Shown here: in pieces, positions 39,867 through 50,522 of the stretch | Layout: each line of letters opens with the position of its first letter | Position numbering within the stretch: position 1 is the first letter of the stretch | Source of the DNA: Ascoidea tarda (nom. inval.) | Lineage: Eukaryota; Ascomycota; Saccharomycetes; Ascoideales; Ascoideaceae | DNA: 64,000 nt | Reading direction: 5' to 3' | Assembly: GCA_030560485.1 (NCBI GenBank) | Contig: JAKTTS010000001.1 | Coordinates: forward strand, 85,720-149,719 | Notes under the pieces: model-generated | The model's database searches: none | What the model was told of the DNA's origin: nothing | The model's input: the letters and a program-made list of their open reading frames with translations, nothing else | Translations under genes and position numbers: made by a program

Positions 39867-40647
39867 TCTCCAATTTCTCGACCATAGCTATAAAATTATA
39901 AAAGTATATACTCGAAAAATCATACTATGAAAGTGAAATGCTAATAATATAATATAATACTAATAATACTATTATTAATAAGGACTATAAATGTACTACT
40001 ATTAACCTTGTTGCTTAAATTAAATACAAAAATTCAATCAAAGGGATAACGAACAATTAGTTTGATATACAATTATATTTTTTAATTTTTTTGCGTTTTT
40101 TGTTTCTTTTTATTTTATTTTGTACAATTTCTTTTTTTTATTTTTTAAAAATTTTTGTTTCACAAATTTTTCCTTCTGTTTTCCAGTAACCGTTTTTTTT
40201 TTCTTTAATTTTGTTCTTAATGTGTTTCTTTTTACTGAACTGTTTTTTGTTAATAATCTATTTTTCCTATTTTTTGCGAGTGACTTAATTTTTCTTATTT
40301 TTATTTTTGTTTATTTTTGTTTATTTTTGTTTATTTCACTTTATTCACTCTGGTTTTATTTTCAAATTCTTTCAACAGGCATTTTCTTTAATTTTACAAT
40401 ATTTCTGTACTTGCATGCACAATATGTGTGCTTGCATAAAACACATGAATTGCGCATCATTGCACCTGAAATTTTCTCTGGGAATTACCACCAATAAGGA
40501 AAGGGCACTGATCAGAATCATAGCAACGATGCAGCAAATTTTAAACTAAAACTAAAAACAGTTGATTGAGAAGGACCACCAGACAAATGGGTAGTTGGAT
40601 AAACAAATAAAGAGATCGATCGATAAACAATGCACCCAAACAGGTAC
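39867..40647. other. Convergent 3' region, WSC-type gene and VPS51
   Basis: 781 bases between two gene ends. Positions 40080-40370 are T-rich low complexity with GTTTATTTTT repeats. Positions 40410-40466 carry TTGCATGCACAATATGTGTG and TTGCATAAAACACATG, the promoter-like vocabulary, although no promoter is expected between convergent genes. No gene supported. Confidence 0.45.
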
Positions 40648-41997
40648 TCAAATGGGCATTTCATCATCTTTGATCTTGCTTAGTATATCCTTTAACTGGT
40701 CAAGAACGAGCTTTTTTTCAATTTTCTCCATTCGATTATCAATCTTGTTTTGATCAGTGATGTTAATTTTATCATTTTCTATAATCATGATCAATTTAAA
40801 CAACTCCTTCTGAAAAAATTTTTTATTGTCGTAACTCTGAAACTGTTTCAAAAAGTTCATTTTCAACAATTCCCAATCATCCTCGTCAAAACTGCTGTTT
40901 TTATTACTATTTTTGTTCATACTGTTAGCCTTGCTATTTTTATGACTTTTGTGATTGGTATTACCACTAATGGCATTATTACTATTCCCAGTATTATTGA
41001 TAGTGTTCATGCCGTTTTTATTCGCTAAATCAACTTTGGTACTATTTGAAAAATTTGATATGATTTTATTACTGCCCATGTTACTATTTTTAATCTGATT
41101 AACCGATGAACTCTTAGCCGGCACTATAAAAGAAGTAGGGTCGTTATTCTGTATCAACAACAAATTAGTGACTTGATTCGATACCTTTAGATTGGGGTCA
41201 TTAAAGTTGATTGGATCAATATAAACAATATTAGAAAGCTCAAGTGAATTTCGTTTTAAATCTGAAATGCTTTCCCTCAATAGATCTAAATTGTTGATTA
41301 TGTCGTTGGGGTCAAGGTTATTTATATCTTTATTAACTGTAAACTTGCTCCTATTTTCTTTACTAGTATGATCGTTGTTGTTAAAATCATTTGAAGTCTT
41401 GATAAAATTCAAATTTGTCACATTCAAGTTAAAATTAGTAGCATCAGTACTGAATTTGTTAATACCATTGTTGTTGTTTTCATTGTTGTTATTAACTAAA
41501 TTTATCAAAAACTTATTAATTTTAATTAATTCGAAATAGTTATTATAAATGATGTTTTTTATTAGGGATTTGGACATGTTGATTTTATAATTCAATTCAT
41601 TTTCAAACTTAATCAAATCTTTAATTGAAGCGTTTTTCAAAATTTCATTCAAGTCTTCTTCTTTCTCTAAATCTATGGTTTCCAAATTATTATAATCGAT
41701 ATTAGAGTCAGTGGCACTGGTATTACTGGCCGAAACTAAATCTTTGTCAACATTGTCTAGTTTTTCTAGGTTATCTATTTTATTTATGTTTGATTTATCA
41801 TTCTGAGTCTGGTTTAATTTATAAAAATTCTTTAATGCTTTTCTTCTATTTTCATTCAAGCTATTCTTGACTTTGCCTGATTTCTTGTAGGAAATAATAT
41901 TTGAATTAGAGTTGGAAGTGGAAGAAGCTGTTGAAGAGGGAGCATAGCGAGAATTTGAAGAGGCTGATTGAGCAGAAATACTGTTGCGATTCGACAT
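40648..41997 (-). CDS. VPS51: GARP complex subunit Vps51-like
   Basis: 449 residues from ATG 41997. The Ser-rich N-terminus is followed by NRRKALKNFYKLNQ, the conserved entry motif of Vps51 (RR-x-x-L-x-x-[FY]-Y-x-L). A predicted helix pair then ends IKNIIYNNYFELIKINKFLINLV, corresponding to the yeast core where the chain attaches to coarse-tether subunits. The rest is Asn/Ser/Lys-rich and poorly conserved up to a C-terminal Lys/Glu helix (KFFQKELFKLIMIIENDK). Vps51 with Vps52-54 tethers endosome-derived vesicles at the Golgi. It is much longer than the roughly 164-residue yeast protein because of low-complexity insertions. The assignment rests on two motifs; another CATCHR-tether subunit is the alternative. 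Confidence 0.68.
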   Translation of the reverse strand: MSNRNSISAQSASSNSRYAPSSTASSTSNSNSNIISYKKSGKVKNSLNENRRKALKNFYKLNQTQNDKSNINKIDNLEKLDNVDKDLVSASNTSATDSNIDYNNLETIDLEKEEDLNEILKNASIKDLIKFENELNYKINMSKSLIKNIIYNNYFELIKINKFLINLVNNNNENNNNGINKFSTDATNFNLNVTNLNFIKTSNDFNNNDHTSKENRSKFTVNKDINNLDPNDIINNLDLLRESISDLKRNSLELSNIVYIDPINFNDPNLKVSNQVTNLLLIQNNDPTSFIVPAKSSSVNQIKNSNMGSNKIISNFSNSTKVDLANKNGMNTINNTGNSNNAISGNTNHKSHKNSKANSMNKNSNKNSSFDEDDWELLKMNFLKQFQSYDNKKFFQKELFKLIMIIENDKINITDQNKIDNRMEKIEKKLVLDQLKDILSKIKDDEMPI

Positions 41998-42247
41998 TTT
42001 ATCCTGGTTCAAATTACACTTCAATTGAAATTAATAATTGAAACTAATAACTGGTTTTAAAAGTTGTGTCTTTCATGAATCTATTCAAATAAATAAAATC
42101 TATTGTTTAAATTAACTGTTGCACATCCAAACGGCGGTTTTTGCTATCCGTGTTCAGGATCTGATGATCAGGGAACATATACAAAAAAGAACAAAAAAAG
42201 AATTTATAATACAACTATTTACCATCTTTTCGTTGGACTATTTACTG

Positions 42248-43234
42248 TTACATCCCCCTATTGAACTGAACGTAGTTGATTGGGTTACCATTCCTGTCCT
42301 TTAGATTATGGAATCGTTCTTCCAATTTCTTGACACTCAATTCTCTTTTTTGAGGAAAGACACCCAATGCAAGTGGCAATACAGTAAAGGAGGTGGCTAG
42401 ATATAATCCAACATTGGCTAAAGTTGTCATTCCAACTCCTCGTCCCTTTAAGAACCCATTTTGTAGTTTGACTAATATTAACGGAGGAATGACCATTATT
42501 GGAGTGGCATTTATAACTCTGGATAAAGCAGTCTCCCCAACAGCATATTTCGCTGCAATTTTGGAAATACCAACCTCTTCGTTATTTTGTTTATTAAATA
42601 TTGATATGCCCTTTCTAAGTTCTTCACCTCTCATTAATGCAACGTTAACTATCCCTGCAGAGATCACAGCAGCAAATGGGACCAATCTGCCCAATATAGT
42701 TTTAGTGTTTTGGCTGACGTTCTTCAATCTTGGAACAATCGAATTTAGACCTAAAGCAACTGAACATGAAGCAGAAACAGCTAAGAAATAATTTGTTATC
42801 AATTGCTGTGTAGTTAAAGGATGGGATTTGTTGGCATTGGATGTATTTATTGCAACATTTAATGATTGATTGGTGATTTGCCAGAATAATGTGCCAAAGG
42901 TCCCAAGATTGGGAGTCAACATCCCAACAGTCACAACCAAATTTGATAAAACATAGGAGGACATTCGAAATGGCAAATAAACAACCTCACCAGTATCTGG
43001 GTGTAAAGTCGAGTCTAATATTTTTTTGGCTTTCCATAATTCGGGACTCATTGTTTTAATAATCCCATTTTTATATTGCTGTATCAAATCCCTGGACGCC
43101 TTTATATCATTTTTAGTATTCAACAACATAAATGGGTCCGATATTTCTAAGCAGTGTCTAACTCTTCCTGTGTAAGTATTTAAATCATATCTTGATTCAG
43201 GTAGCTCTATAAACCCTTGAACTGAAGAGGCCAT
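42248..43234 (-). CDS. FSF1: Sideroflexin Fsf1, mitochondrial carrier
   Basis: 328 residues from ATG 43234 (MASSVQGFIELPESRYDLNT), close to the 327 of yeast Fsf1. Sideroflexin hallmarks are RYDLNTYTGRVRHCLEISDP, then LDSTLHPDTGEVVYLPFRMSSYV, then GMLTPN in the first membrane segment, a central NVALMRGEELRKGI, and four to five hydrophobic helices. The Asn-Pro and HPDTGE motifs are family-specific. Sideroflexins sit in the mitochondrial inner membrane; SFXN1 carries serine in animals, and the yeast role is less clear. An upstream ATG at 43255 would add seven residues unlike the family. Confidence 0.92.
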   Translation of the reverse strand: MASSVQGFIELPESRYDLNTYTGRVRHCLEISDPFMLLNTKNDIKASRDLIQQYKNGIIKTMSPELWKAKKILDSTLHPDTGEVVYLPFRMSSYVLSNLVVTVGMLTPNLGTFGTLFWQITNQSLNVAINTSNANKSHPLTTQQLITNYFLAVSASCSVALGLNSIVPRLKNVSQNTKTILGRLVPFAAVISAGIVNVALMRGEELRKGISIFNKQNNEEVGISKIAAKYAVGETALSRVINATPIMVIPPLILVKLQNGFLKGRGVGMTTLANVGLYLATSFTVLPLALGVFPQKRELSVKKLEERFHNLKDRNGNPINYVQFNRGM

Positions 43235-43991
43235 TTTTAATATTAATTGAAACAAAAAGATGATAGAACAAGATTTATATTCATATAATCATGTATTGAA
43301 AAAAGAAAAAAAAAGCTGAAAAAGTTCTCCAAGTTTTATATATATTTATATGATAAGTACGAGATAGAGTTTGATTTAATGCCAAAAAGGGAATTTCAAC
43401 CAAAAACTGACTCATCAAAACAACTTCAAATGAAAATCTGATAAATTTCCATCCAACATCCACAGTACCGGAAAGCAAACTTGAATTTACGCAACCGTAA
43501 AAGTGGTGTGTTCGAGTCCCGAGCCAGGAGAAAAACCGTTCAGAAGACGGAAAGATCGAAATTGGGCTCAAATACCAAAAATACAGCTGCCAATGTGCTT
43601 TGCAATTATTTTAACACTGATTTTGCATTCATAGCATCAATTGATTATTACAGAATTTGTATTATTAATCAGGTTTTTGGTCCAATTAATAGCCATCAAA
43701 GTTTGTTTTTTTAAAGATGGTTCCTACATGTTTTCTCATTGCAAAATGTTTTCTACATAGCTTGCAACCTCAAATTATAGGTCAACTGTAGATGGGAATT
43801 AACAATAAAATCCTCCATTCGTTATTTATATATGATAGGCATGATAGATTATTTAGTTAAAGTATCACATTTGAAAAATATAAGTTGGTTTATATTTGGG
43901 CTTTTGAAGTTTGACTAAAATTTTGGTGGACTGTTTGTCATATTTATTTTGAAAAGTACTGTGGTTTGGAATATTTTCTATAAATTGTTAG
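43235..43991. promoter_or_regulatory. FSF1 promoter and 3' flank of an unrecognised gene
   Basis: 757 bases between two minus-strand genes. A TTCGAGTCCC string near 43508 resembles a tRNA B box, but no cloverleaf forms. A 77-codon plus-strand frame at 43481-43714 has no domain. Nothing else recognised. Confidence 0.4.
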
Positions 43992-44861
43992 CTAGAGAAC
44001 AGTTGAAGTTTTCTCAGGTTCAACTTCAGTAAAGCTGATATCAGTATGGCCCTTGTTGAGATCAATTCCACTGAGAATGACTTGGGATGCCAAAGGAATC
44101 AATATCCGAATGATATCTTTATCCATCATTTCATTGATAACTTCGTCATATTTTTTTTCTCTTTTTTCAATATCTTCTTCGGTCATATTCTTATAATCAT
44201 ACTCCTCGTTGCCTGATAACTTAAATTTCCTAAAAAAATCAAAATCGTCACAATCACAAAAATTTTCTATGAGATCATCATCATTCAACTCTTCTTCAAA
44301 GTTGTATTCAATTCTTTGTAATATTGAGAATTTTCTAAAAGAAACTCGATTTTTAAATAAATCGTCTTCATTGTTTAAAATATAGTTATATATTGGAGAT
44401 TTAATCTTATAATTATCAATATTTAAATGTTCCTCATCTAATAATCCGATCCATGAAAACTCCTTTTCAATTTCTTCAATCGATTTTTTCTGATTTTTAC
44501 TTTTATCTTTATTCAATTGAGAATCCAAATACATTTTCAACAAAAATTTATCTCTTCTTTTTCTTTCTAATATTAAATAGGTTAATAATCTGTCATGCAT
44601 TATACAAGTCTTGGTTCTTTCGTCTAAATTGTAGTTGATATTTTCGCATTTATCAACAGAGTTTTTGCAAATTAATCTTTTGATTTCATTTATGACTGGG
44701 CTTGAGGAGCTTTTAGAATCTTCATCTCGGAACTTTTTGACACCTTTAAAGAAAAAAATGTTATAATCTAACACATAATCTGGTATTTTGGATAATAATC
44801 CAATGGATATCGTGGAGATCTTGCAAAAAGATGGTTCACCTTTAGTAATTGAGCTCTGCAT
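43992..44861 (-). CDS. Unrecognised charged helical protein, 289 residues
   Basis: Not recognised. The N-terminal 40 residues are hydrophobic-mixed (ISTISIGLLSKIPDYVLDYN), followed by long charged helices including LLTYLILERKRRDKFLLKMYL, an acidic central block (EEELNDDDLIENFCDCDDFDFF) and a C-terminal segment IRILIPLASQVILSGIDL. The non-repetitive sequence, normal codon mix and position on one side of a divergent promoter with RAM2 support a real gene. The helix with LERKRRDKFLL loosely recalls a GINS subunit such as Psf1, but the remaining motifs do not fit well enough to name it. Confidence 0.6.
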   Translation of the reverse strand: MQSSITKGEPSFCKISTISIGLLSKIPDYVLDYNIFFFKGVKKFRDEDSKSSSSPVINEIKRLICKNSVDKCENINYNLDERTKTCIMHDRLLTYLILERKRRDKFLLKMYLDSQLNKDKSKNQKKSIEEIEKEFSWIGLLDEEHLNIDNYKIKSPIYNYILNNEDDLFKNRVSFRKFSILQRIEYNFEEELNDDDLIENFCDCDDFDFFRKFKLSGNEEYDYKNMTEEDIEKREKKYDEVINEMMDKDIIRILIPLASQVILSGIDLNKGHTDISFTEVEPEKTSTVL

Positions 44862-45279
44862 TGTAAATTAGCTTCAAATTGAGTATAATAATAACTTCAG
44901 TCTGTATTGTTTTAAGGAATAAATTCTATATTTGACACTGTTTTCCTCTAATTTATTAGCCATTAGTAAAAGAGCAACAAAAAGCAATACAAAGGAACAG
45001 AACAAAGCCATAAAGAAAACACACACCCGTTTTTCTGGCTTTGAATGTACACGTGTTTATGCATTCATATGCAATTATAATGTACGCTCTATTTCCAGTG
45101 ACACGGATCCTCACAATTTCCATTTTGATCAATGTCAATTGAATGATTTTCTTTTGGGAGAAACCACAAGATATAAACTGTCGTTTTTGCTATCGTATTG
45201 TTATTTCAATTACTGTTTGGTTTTTTCTTTATCAAATATATATACACGTTTTTGGGATTATAATTATCACTATTCAAAT
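44862..45279. promoter_or_regulatory. Divergent promoter, unrecognised gene and RAM2
   Basis: 418 bases. Positions 45042-45086 hold GAATGTACACGTGTTTATGC then ATTCATATGCAA and AATGTACGC, again the recurrent promoter vocabulary. The RAM2 frame is open back to 44932 but reads unlike the family. Confidence 0.5.
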
Positions 45280-46359
45280 ATGGAGGCCTATAATTACACA
45301 GATATTCAATGCCCACCACCAGAATCTTCAGAAATAGAATTATGCAGGATTTTATATTCAGAGGACTATTTGACAAATATGAGATACATGAGAGGTATTA
45401 TGTCAAAAAATGAGTATTCTGAAAGAGCTTTGGCTTTAACTGAAAAAATTATTAACACATGTGCTGCTCATTATACTGTTTGGGAATACAGATACAATAT
45501 TATAGTTTTTTTTAACCACAAACACAATGAAGAACATGGGAAAGATAACGATAATGGCACCAATAAGGAGGACGGTAGCAATCCTAATAAGATTATAAAA
45601 GATGAATTGATTTGGTCCGAAAATATCATTTTAGAAAACCCTAAAAATTATCAAGTTTGGCATTACAGACAATTGCTAATCATCGAGTTGGTTTCAAAAT
45701 CTTCAGACGATTATAATATAGAAAAGGAATTTGAATTAATTGATAAATCTCTAATTGAAGACTCTAAAAATTACCATTCTTGGACATATAGAACTTGGTT
45801 AACTAAACATTTCAAGTTATATAGTGACAAAAATCTTAGTTTTATTAATATTTTGCTAAAAAGTGATATTAGAAACAATTCAGCTTGGAATTTTAGATTT
45901 TTTTTACTTGTTAACAACCCTAATAACTATACCGAACAAGACGGTAAACGAATAATTAATGGATTGGTTTTACAAAAGGAATTGAAGTTTACTGAAAATG
46001 CAATTGAATTAGCTCCTCAAAACCAAAGTTCCTGGAACTATTTAATTGGTATCTATGAAAAGTTCAATTTAGACATTAACAATTTGAAAGGTCTAAGTTT
46101 GAAATATTCCAATTTTGAAGATGATAAAATTTCTGAACTTGAAAGTAATGAAGGAGATGAAAATGCTCAAGATAATATTGAAGAAGTGCAACTTATCATT
46201 TCATCTGTCCATGCTTTGGAATTGTTGGCAAGAATTTACTCGTCTTCAAAGACAACAGTGGATAAAGCCATCCAAGCCTACGACTTGCTCGCCACGAAGT
46301 ACGATCCTATTAGGGTGAATTACTGGAAATACTTAAGCAGGAGCTTAAATACCACTTAG
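45280..46359 (+). CDS. RAM2: Protein farnesyltransferase / geranylgeranyltransferase-I alpha subunit
   Basis: 359 residues from ATG 45280, chosen because protein prenyltransferase repeats begin soon after and the 116 in-frame upstream codons look non-coding. Successive PFTA repeats are visible: HYTVWEYRYNII, then NYQVWHYRQLLI, NYHSWTYRTWL, NNSAWNFRFFLL and NQSSWNYLIGI, each with the W-x-Y/F-R signature. Ram2 pairs with Ram1 to farnesylate CaaX proteins such as Ras and a-factor, and with Cdc43 to geranylgeranylate Rho proteins. A Asn/Asp/Gly insertion at about 45540-45590 lies between the first two repeats. Length is slightly above the 316 of baker's yeast. Confidence 0.92.
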   Translation: MEAYNYTDIQCPPPESSEIELCRILYSEDYLTNMRYMRGIMSKNEYSERALALTEKIINTCAAHYTVWEYRYNIIVFFNHKHNEEHGKDNDNGTNKEDGSNPNKIIKDELIWSENIILENPKNYQVWHYRQLLIIELVSKSSDDYNIEKEFELIDKSLIEDSKNYHSWTYRTWLTKHFKLYSDKNLSFINILLKSDIRNNSAWNFRFFLLVNNPNNYTEQDGKRIINGLVLQKELKFTENAIELAPQNQSSWNYLIGIYEKFNLDINNLKGLSLKYSNFEDDKISELESNEGDENAQDNIEEVQLIISSVHALELLARIYSSSKTTVDKAIQAYDLLATKYDPIRVNYWKYLSRSLNTT

Positions 46360-46805
46360 ATACTGTTTGTGCGAACGCACCATTTATTTCCTAAATAATA
46401 ATCAACAAACAATTCCGTTTCAAACAACAGAAATGCAAATGCCGATACCCGCCTTTAAAAACATGTACCTGCGTTTAAAAACATTTGAGCGCGTTTGAGC
46501 ACTGCGCTCGTCGGCACGCAAAAACCGTGCATAACTATAGGGTGGATGTTTAGAATCAGGCAGCACGACGTCATTCGGTGGTATTCCGGTGGTATTCCGG
46601 TGTCAAAAGTAAACAATAGCCCGTAATTGAACTTGTATTGACTTTGAGCAGCTCTCAACATGGCCTTTCGCTGATATTGAACAACAGAGAGTTGAAGAGT
46701 AATCTGGGTGATCTGGTTATAGCTGACTGCCTATAAACAAAATAGATAAATAGGATATCTTTCAGGATACTGCTCATCGTCAAGTTACAGAAGAACACTC
46801 AGCAA
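46360..46805. promoter_or_regulatory. MNN4-like gene promoter
   Basis: 446 bases between tandem plus-strand genes. Positions 46440-46620 are GC-richer with AAAAACATGTACCTGCG, GAGCGCGTTTGAGCACTGCG and a duplicated GGTGGTATTCC at 46579-46600. No gene recognised. Confidence 0.45.
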
Positions 46806-49800
46806 ATGTTATTTCGATATTCTTTCGATTCCAATATTAGAAAGATTAAAAAAAGACTAAATATTTCTTACAATTCGCATCTTGTCTCTATAAATATCAA
46901 TAGAAGATTCAAATTATTTATTTTATTGGCCATATTTTGTATCATAGTCCTTTCTATAAATTATCTCTATGTTTCAAATGACCAGTCCTACTATGATAAC
47001 TCCTTGTATATAAAAAATGGGGATCGAAAATCCGATCAAAATAACCAAAATCTTGTTAATATAATAGATCTTAAAAACCACATTAATAATAATAATGCTG
47101 ATAACGATGAAAATGCAGATAGCCTTAACGATATTAGCAATCTAGATACCACCGAAATAACAGTGGATAATCAGGATTCTGTCACATATAATTTTAATAT
47201 CTTGGTTGGAACTGATAATCATGAATTGAGTGATTTTTCAAATGAAGATTCTATCGACTATTTAAATAGTCATCAAAAGATATCCGATAGCATTTTATTA
47301 AATATAAACAAAATTGGTAAAAAAACATCTTCTACAAATTTAAATTTTCATCGGATTTTCAATCAAAATTCAATTTTTTTAAATAATTTATTACCAAATT
47401 TGAATTACAACACTATCATAAAATATAAATCTTTGATGAATGATTTTAGCTCAAAGATTGTAAATAATAACTATTTTAATATAAATTCAAAGAAAAATCA
47501 AAGAATTAGATCTTTTTTATCTCTAAATAATTTATTCATATCAAATTATGATAATTTAAACAAACCAAATACTTTAGAAAATTATTTCAATACTTTTAAA
47601 AACTTCAATAAATTCGATCCAAGATTATTACCTTCCTTTTGGCTATATTTGATAAACCAAAATCTTGTTTCAAATTATTTATCAAATAACGATATCAACA
47701 ACAACATAATAAAATTGTCAAATGATTTCAAACTTCCTTTTAATTGGAACATGCTTTTAAATTACTCAAGAAGATTACAAACGCATCCCTTGTTTAATAA
47801 AGTCATTCTTCAAAATATGGATTGCTATAATTTTTTACATTATGATGATATTTTAAATGATGAAGAAATTTATTCTCTAATCAAAGATAATTGTCAACCT
47901 TTAGAATTTTCTCAAAATAATACTTACAACTTGCCTTTTAAAATAGTGAAAAAATTTGACCAATATACCATTGGTCAAAAAGGATTAGATTTTAGAACTT
48001 TATATTCAATAATATATGGTTTGACTTCATTTCCTTCTCCAAAGAATATCATCCTACTAAACGTATTGAAAGATGAAAAATCTTCTACAAAAAAAACTTT
48101 AATTATTCCAACTATAACTGTCGAGGATCCTAAAAATGATTTAACCATACAAAATTTAAACATTTTTAATTCTTATCTTGATAATTTAACTTCCATTTTC
48201 ATAAATAACAACTTAAAAGTAATGACTTTTTTAAATGATAAATTCAAATATTATAATGAAAATGATAATGAAAATTATAATCTTGATAATCTTGATAAAA
48301 ATCCCGATTTTAAATCATTTGTTAATGAAAATGTTGCTAATCTATTAATCAAGGGTATTTCATCTTATCATGAGGTTAAAAAACTAAATCATTTGTTTTC
48401 CTTTAATTCTGAGCCAGCACCTTCAAATAATCAAAAATCGTTTGAAAAGTTTGAAGTTGACATCTTGAAGGATAATTACGATTTTATTTTTAAAAAACCT
48501 TTTTTGGTTAGCAATATCAAAAATGGTTTTCATCCAAATTTGAATCTCTATAATTATTCCATAAATATATTTGACTGGAATATTAAAAAGGAATTTCAAA
48601 ATTTAAATGAATTTTCCACTCAAATTAATTTATTTGATAACTTATCGCAAGTTGTTGATTTTGAAAATGTAAAAATCAACATATCAACTGAAGTTACTCA
48701 TCTTGATGAAGCTGCTCAAGAGGAATTAAAAAGTGAACAATCTTTAAAGGATAATTTGGATAAAGATTATAAAGATTCAGATGGCTTTGATGCTAATTCA
48801 AATACCAAAAGAGAGAAAAACAAAAAAAAAATGAGAAGAGAAGAACCAATGGAAAAGGAAATTGAAAATATTGTGCTTAATGACGAAATTTATTCAAACA
48901 AAGATCTGATTGTTGACAATAATCTTGATTCTGAAATCAACTCCCAAATGGAGATTCAAAAACCAAATACAAAAGAATACCAAAATGGTTTTGAAGAATT
49001 AAATCAAAATCATGAGTATTATGATGATTATGATTATGAGCAAATCAGTCATTTAAAAGAACTATTCTTTAAAACTGCAAAAAAATTCCCATTTCAAGAG
49101 ACAAGATATTTTGGATTACAAAGTGTCCGTAAATTTTCGCTTGATCACTACGATTGGAGATTTTTTCAAGAAGTAACTTATACAGACCCAAATGACCATT
49201 TGACTATACTTCATAGATTGATAAGAGTGTGGTTCAATTTATGCAATCAATTTGATGTGCCAACTTGGTTGAATCATGGACCAGTTATTGGATGGTTTTT
49301 CAATGGATTTGCGTTGCCATGGGACCAAGATTTCGATGTTCAACTACCTATTCAATCACTTTATAAGTTGGCCAAAACGTTGAATAATACTATTGTGTAC
49401 GATTACTCGGATATTGATCAGGAATTAAAGGATGGTAAAAATATCAAATTCAGTATTGATACCAATGCTGAATTAGGGTTTAGAGGTTATTATTTCGAGA
49501 TCAACGAAAATTTTGTGAATAGAAATAACTATCAAAACCAGTTTTTAAATCACATTGATGCAAGATTAATTGATATTCAATCTGGTGTCTATATAGATAT
49601 TACAGCGTTAAGTGATTTTATATCATCAGCTCAAGATAATTTAGATATAAAAGCACAATTATTATCGAGCCATGATGACCATTCATATTCTAAAATCTTC
49701 AAATCTCTTATGTATAACAAATTTTTCCAAGGTATCAGATATACTCCTGAAATCAAAAACAACAAGCTTATTTCGAAACAAGATATGATTCTTTCAGTTG

Positions 49801-50522
49801 CTAGAGAATTGTTTGCGCCTGTGAAAAATCAATTGATTGAATATGAATCTAATAATACTACAAATAAGACTCAAAAACAAATTTTAGATACAGATATTAA
49901 CGTGATGTTCAAAGATGCTGTTCATTGCAAGAACAATCATTTTTATGATAAAAACACAATTTTCCCATTGGTTCCAACATTTTTTGAAAATTCATTGGCT
50001 TATTTACCAAGAAATTTTGTAAGAAATTTGGTTATCGAATACTCAGATAATGTGTTTTTCAGAAGAGTATTTCACGAACACAAATATTTTGTTTATTTAC
50101 AGATGTGGGTACCAAAGGATACATGCCCTGTTAGTCTTAGCAAATACAAAACCATATTAAAAGAATTGATGAATAAACAGCCAGAAAATGCAGCTTCGGT
50201 AACTGCTGATGAATTGGAAGATATTATTATATATGATCAAGATGATTATGACTTTTCTTCGTCTAATTTAGAAATCAAGTTGGGCAAATTATGCTATGCT
50301 TTTGATGAAAAGGTAAGGGAAGAATTTAAATACTATAAGGACTATTATTTGAATCATGCAGAAGAATTTAAATTGTTAACATCAGAGGAAAATGATTTTT
50401 ATGGAAATCTTGAATCAGTCTTCCATAATTATAATACTACTAAAATGAAAAACATCATATATAAGAAATTCAATTACGAAGTAGTAAGACCTGAGCAATG
50501 GATGATAAATAATGTGTTTTAG
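46806..50522 (+). CDS. MNN4: Mnn4-like LicD-domain mannosylphosphate transfer protein
   Basis: A 1238-residue type II membrane protein. A single signal anchor lies at residues about 35-56 (FKLFILLAIFCIIVLSINYLYV). A long Asn-rich lumenal stretch follows, then a LicD/Fukutin-type domain from about residue 755. Its signature reads WLNHGPVIGWFFNGFALPWD, with Asp840, Asp842 and Asp844 in the W-D-Q-D-F-D motif expected to bind metal-nucleotide. Mnn4 promotes transfer of mannosyl-phosphate to N-glycans in the Golgi together with Mnn6. The long Lys/Glu repeat tail of baker's-yeast Mnn4 is absent; only a short KREKNKKKMRREEPMEKE segment occurs before the LicD domain. It could equally correspond to the Mnn14 paralogue. 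Confidence 0.85.
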   Translation: MLFRYSFDSNIRKIKKRLNISYNSHLVSININRRFKLFILLAIFCIIVLSINYLYVSNDQSYYDNSLYIKNGDRKSDQNNQNLVNIIDLKNHINNNNADNDENADSLNDISNLDTTEITVDNQDSVTYNFNILVGTDNHELSDFSNEDSIDYLNSHQKISDSILLNINKIGKKTSSTNLNFHRIFNQNSIFLNNLLPNLNYNTIIKYKSLMNDFSSKIVNNNYFNINSKKNQRIRSFLSLNNLFISNYDNLNKPNTLENYFNTFKNFNKFDPRLLPSFWLYLINQNLVSNYLSNNDINNNIIKLSNDFKLPFNWNMLLNYSRRLQTHPLFNKVILQNMDCYNFLHYDDILNDEEIYSLIKDNCQPLEFSQNNTYNLPFKIVKKFDQYTIGQKGLDFRTLYSIIYGLTSFPSPKNIILLNVLKDEKSSTKKTLIIPTITVEDPKNDLTIQNLNIFNSYLDNLTSIFINNNLKVMTFLNDKFKYYNENDNENYNLDNLDKNPDFKSFVNENVANLLIKGISSYHEVKKLNHLFSFNSEPAPSNNQKSFEKFEVDILKDNYDFIFKKPFLVSNIKNGFHPNLNLYNYSINIFDWNIKKEFQNLNEFSTQINLFDNLSQVVDFENVKINISTEVTHLDEAAQEELKSEQSLKDNLDKDYKDSDGFDANSNTKREKNKKKMRREEPMEKEIENIVLNDEIYSNKDLIVDNNLDSEINSQMEIQKPNTKEYQNGFEELNQNHEYYDDYDYEQISHLKELFFKTAKKFPFQETRYFGLQSVRKFSLDHYDWRFFQEVTYTDPNDHLTILHRLIRVWFNLCNQFDVPTWLNHGPVIGWFFNGFALPWDQDFDVQLPIQSLYKLAKTLNNTIVYDYSDIDQELKDGKNIKFSIDTNAELGFRGYYFEINENFVNRNNYQNQFLNHIDARLIDIQSGVYIDITALSDFISSAQDNLDIKAQLLSSHDDHSYSKIFKSLMYNKFFQGIRYTPEIKNNKLISKQDMILSVARELFAPVKNQLIEYESNNTTNKTQKQILDTDINVMFKDAVHCKNNHFYDKNTIFPLVPTFFENSLAYLPRNFVRNLVIEYSDNVFFRRVFHEHKYFVYLQMWVPKDTCPVSLSKYKTILKELMNKQPENAASVTADELEDIIIYDQDDYDFSSSNLEIKLGKLCYAFDEKVREEFKYYKDYYLNHAEEFKLLTSEENDFYGNLESVFHNYNTTKMKNIIYKKFNYEVVRPEQWMINNVF

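Noticed and set aside
43490-43530. tRNA-like B box (TTCGAGTCCC)
   Set aside because: The five-base T stem does not pair and no A box or acceptor stem lies at the right distance.
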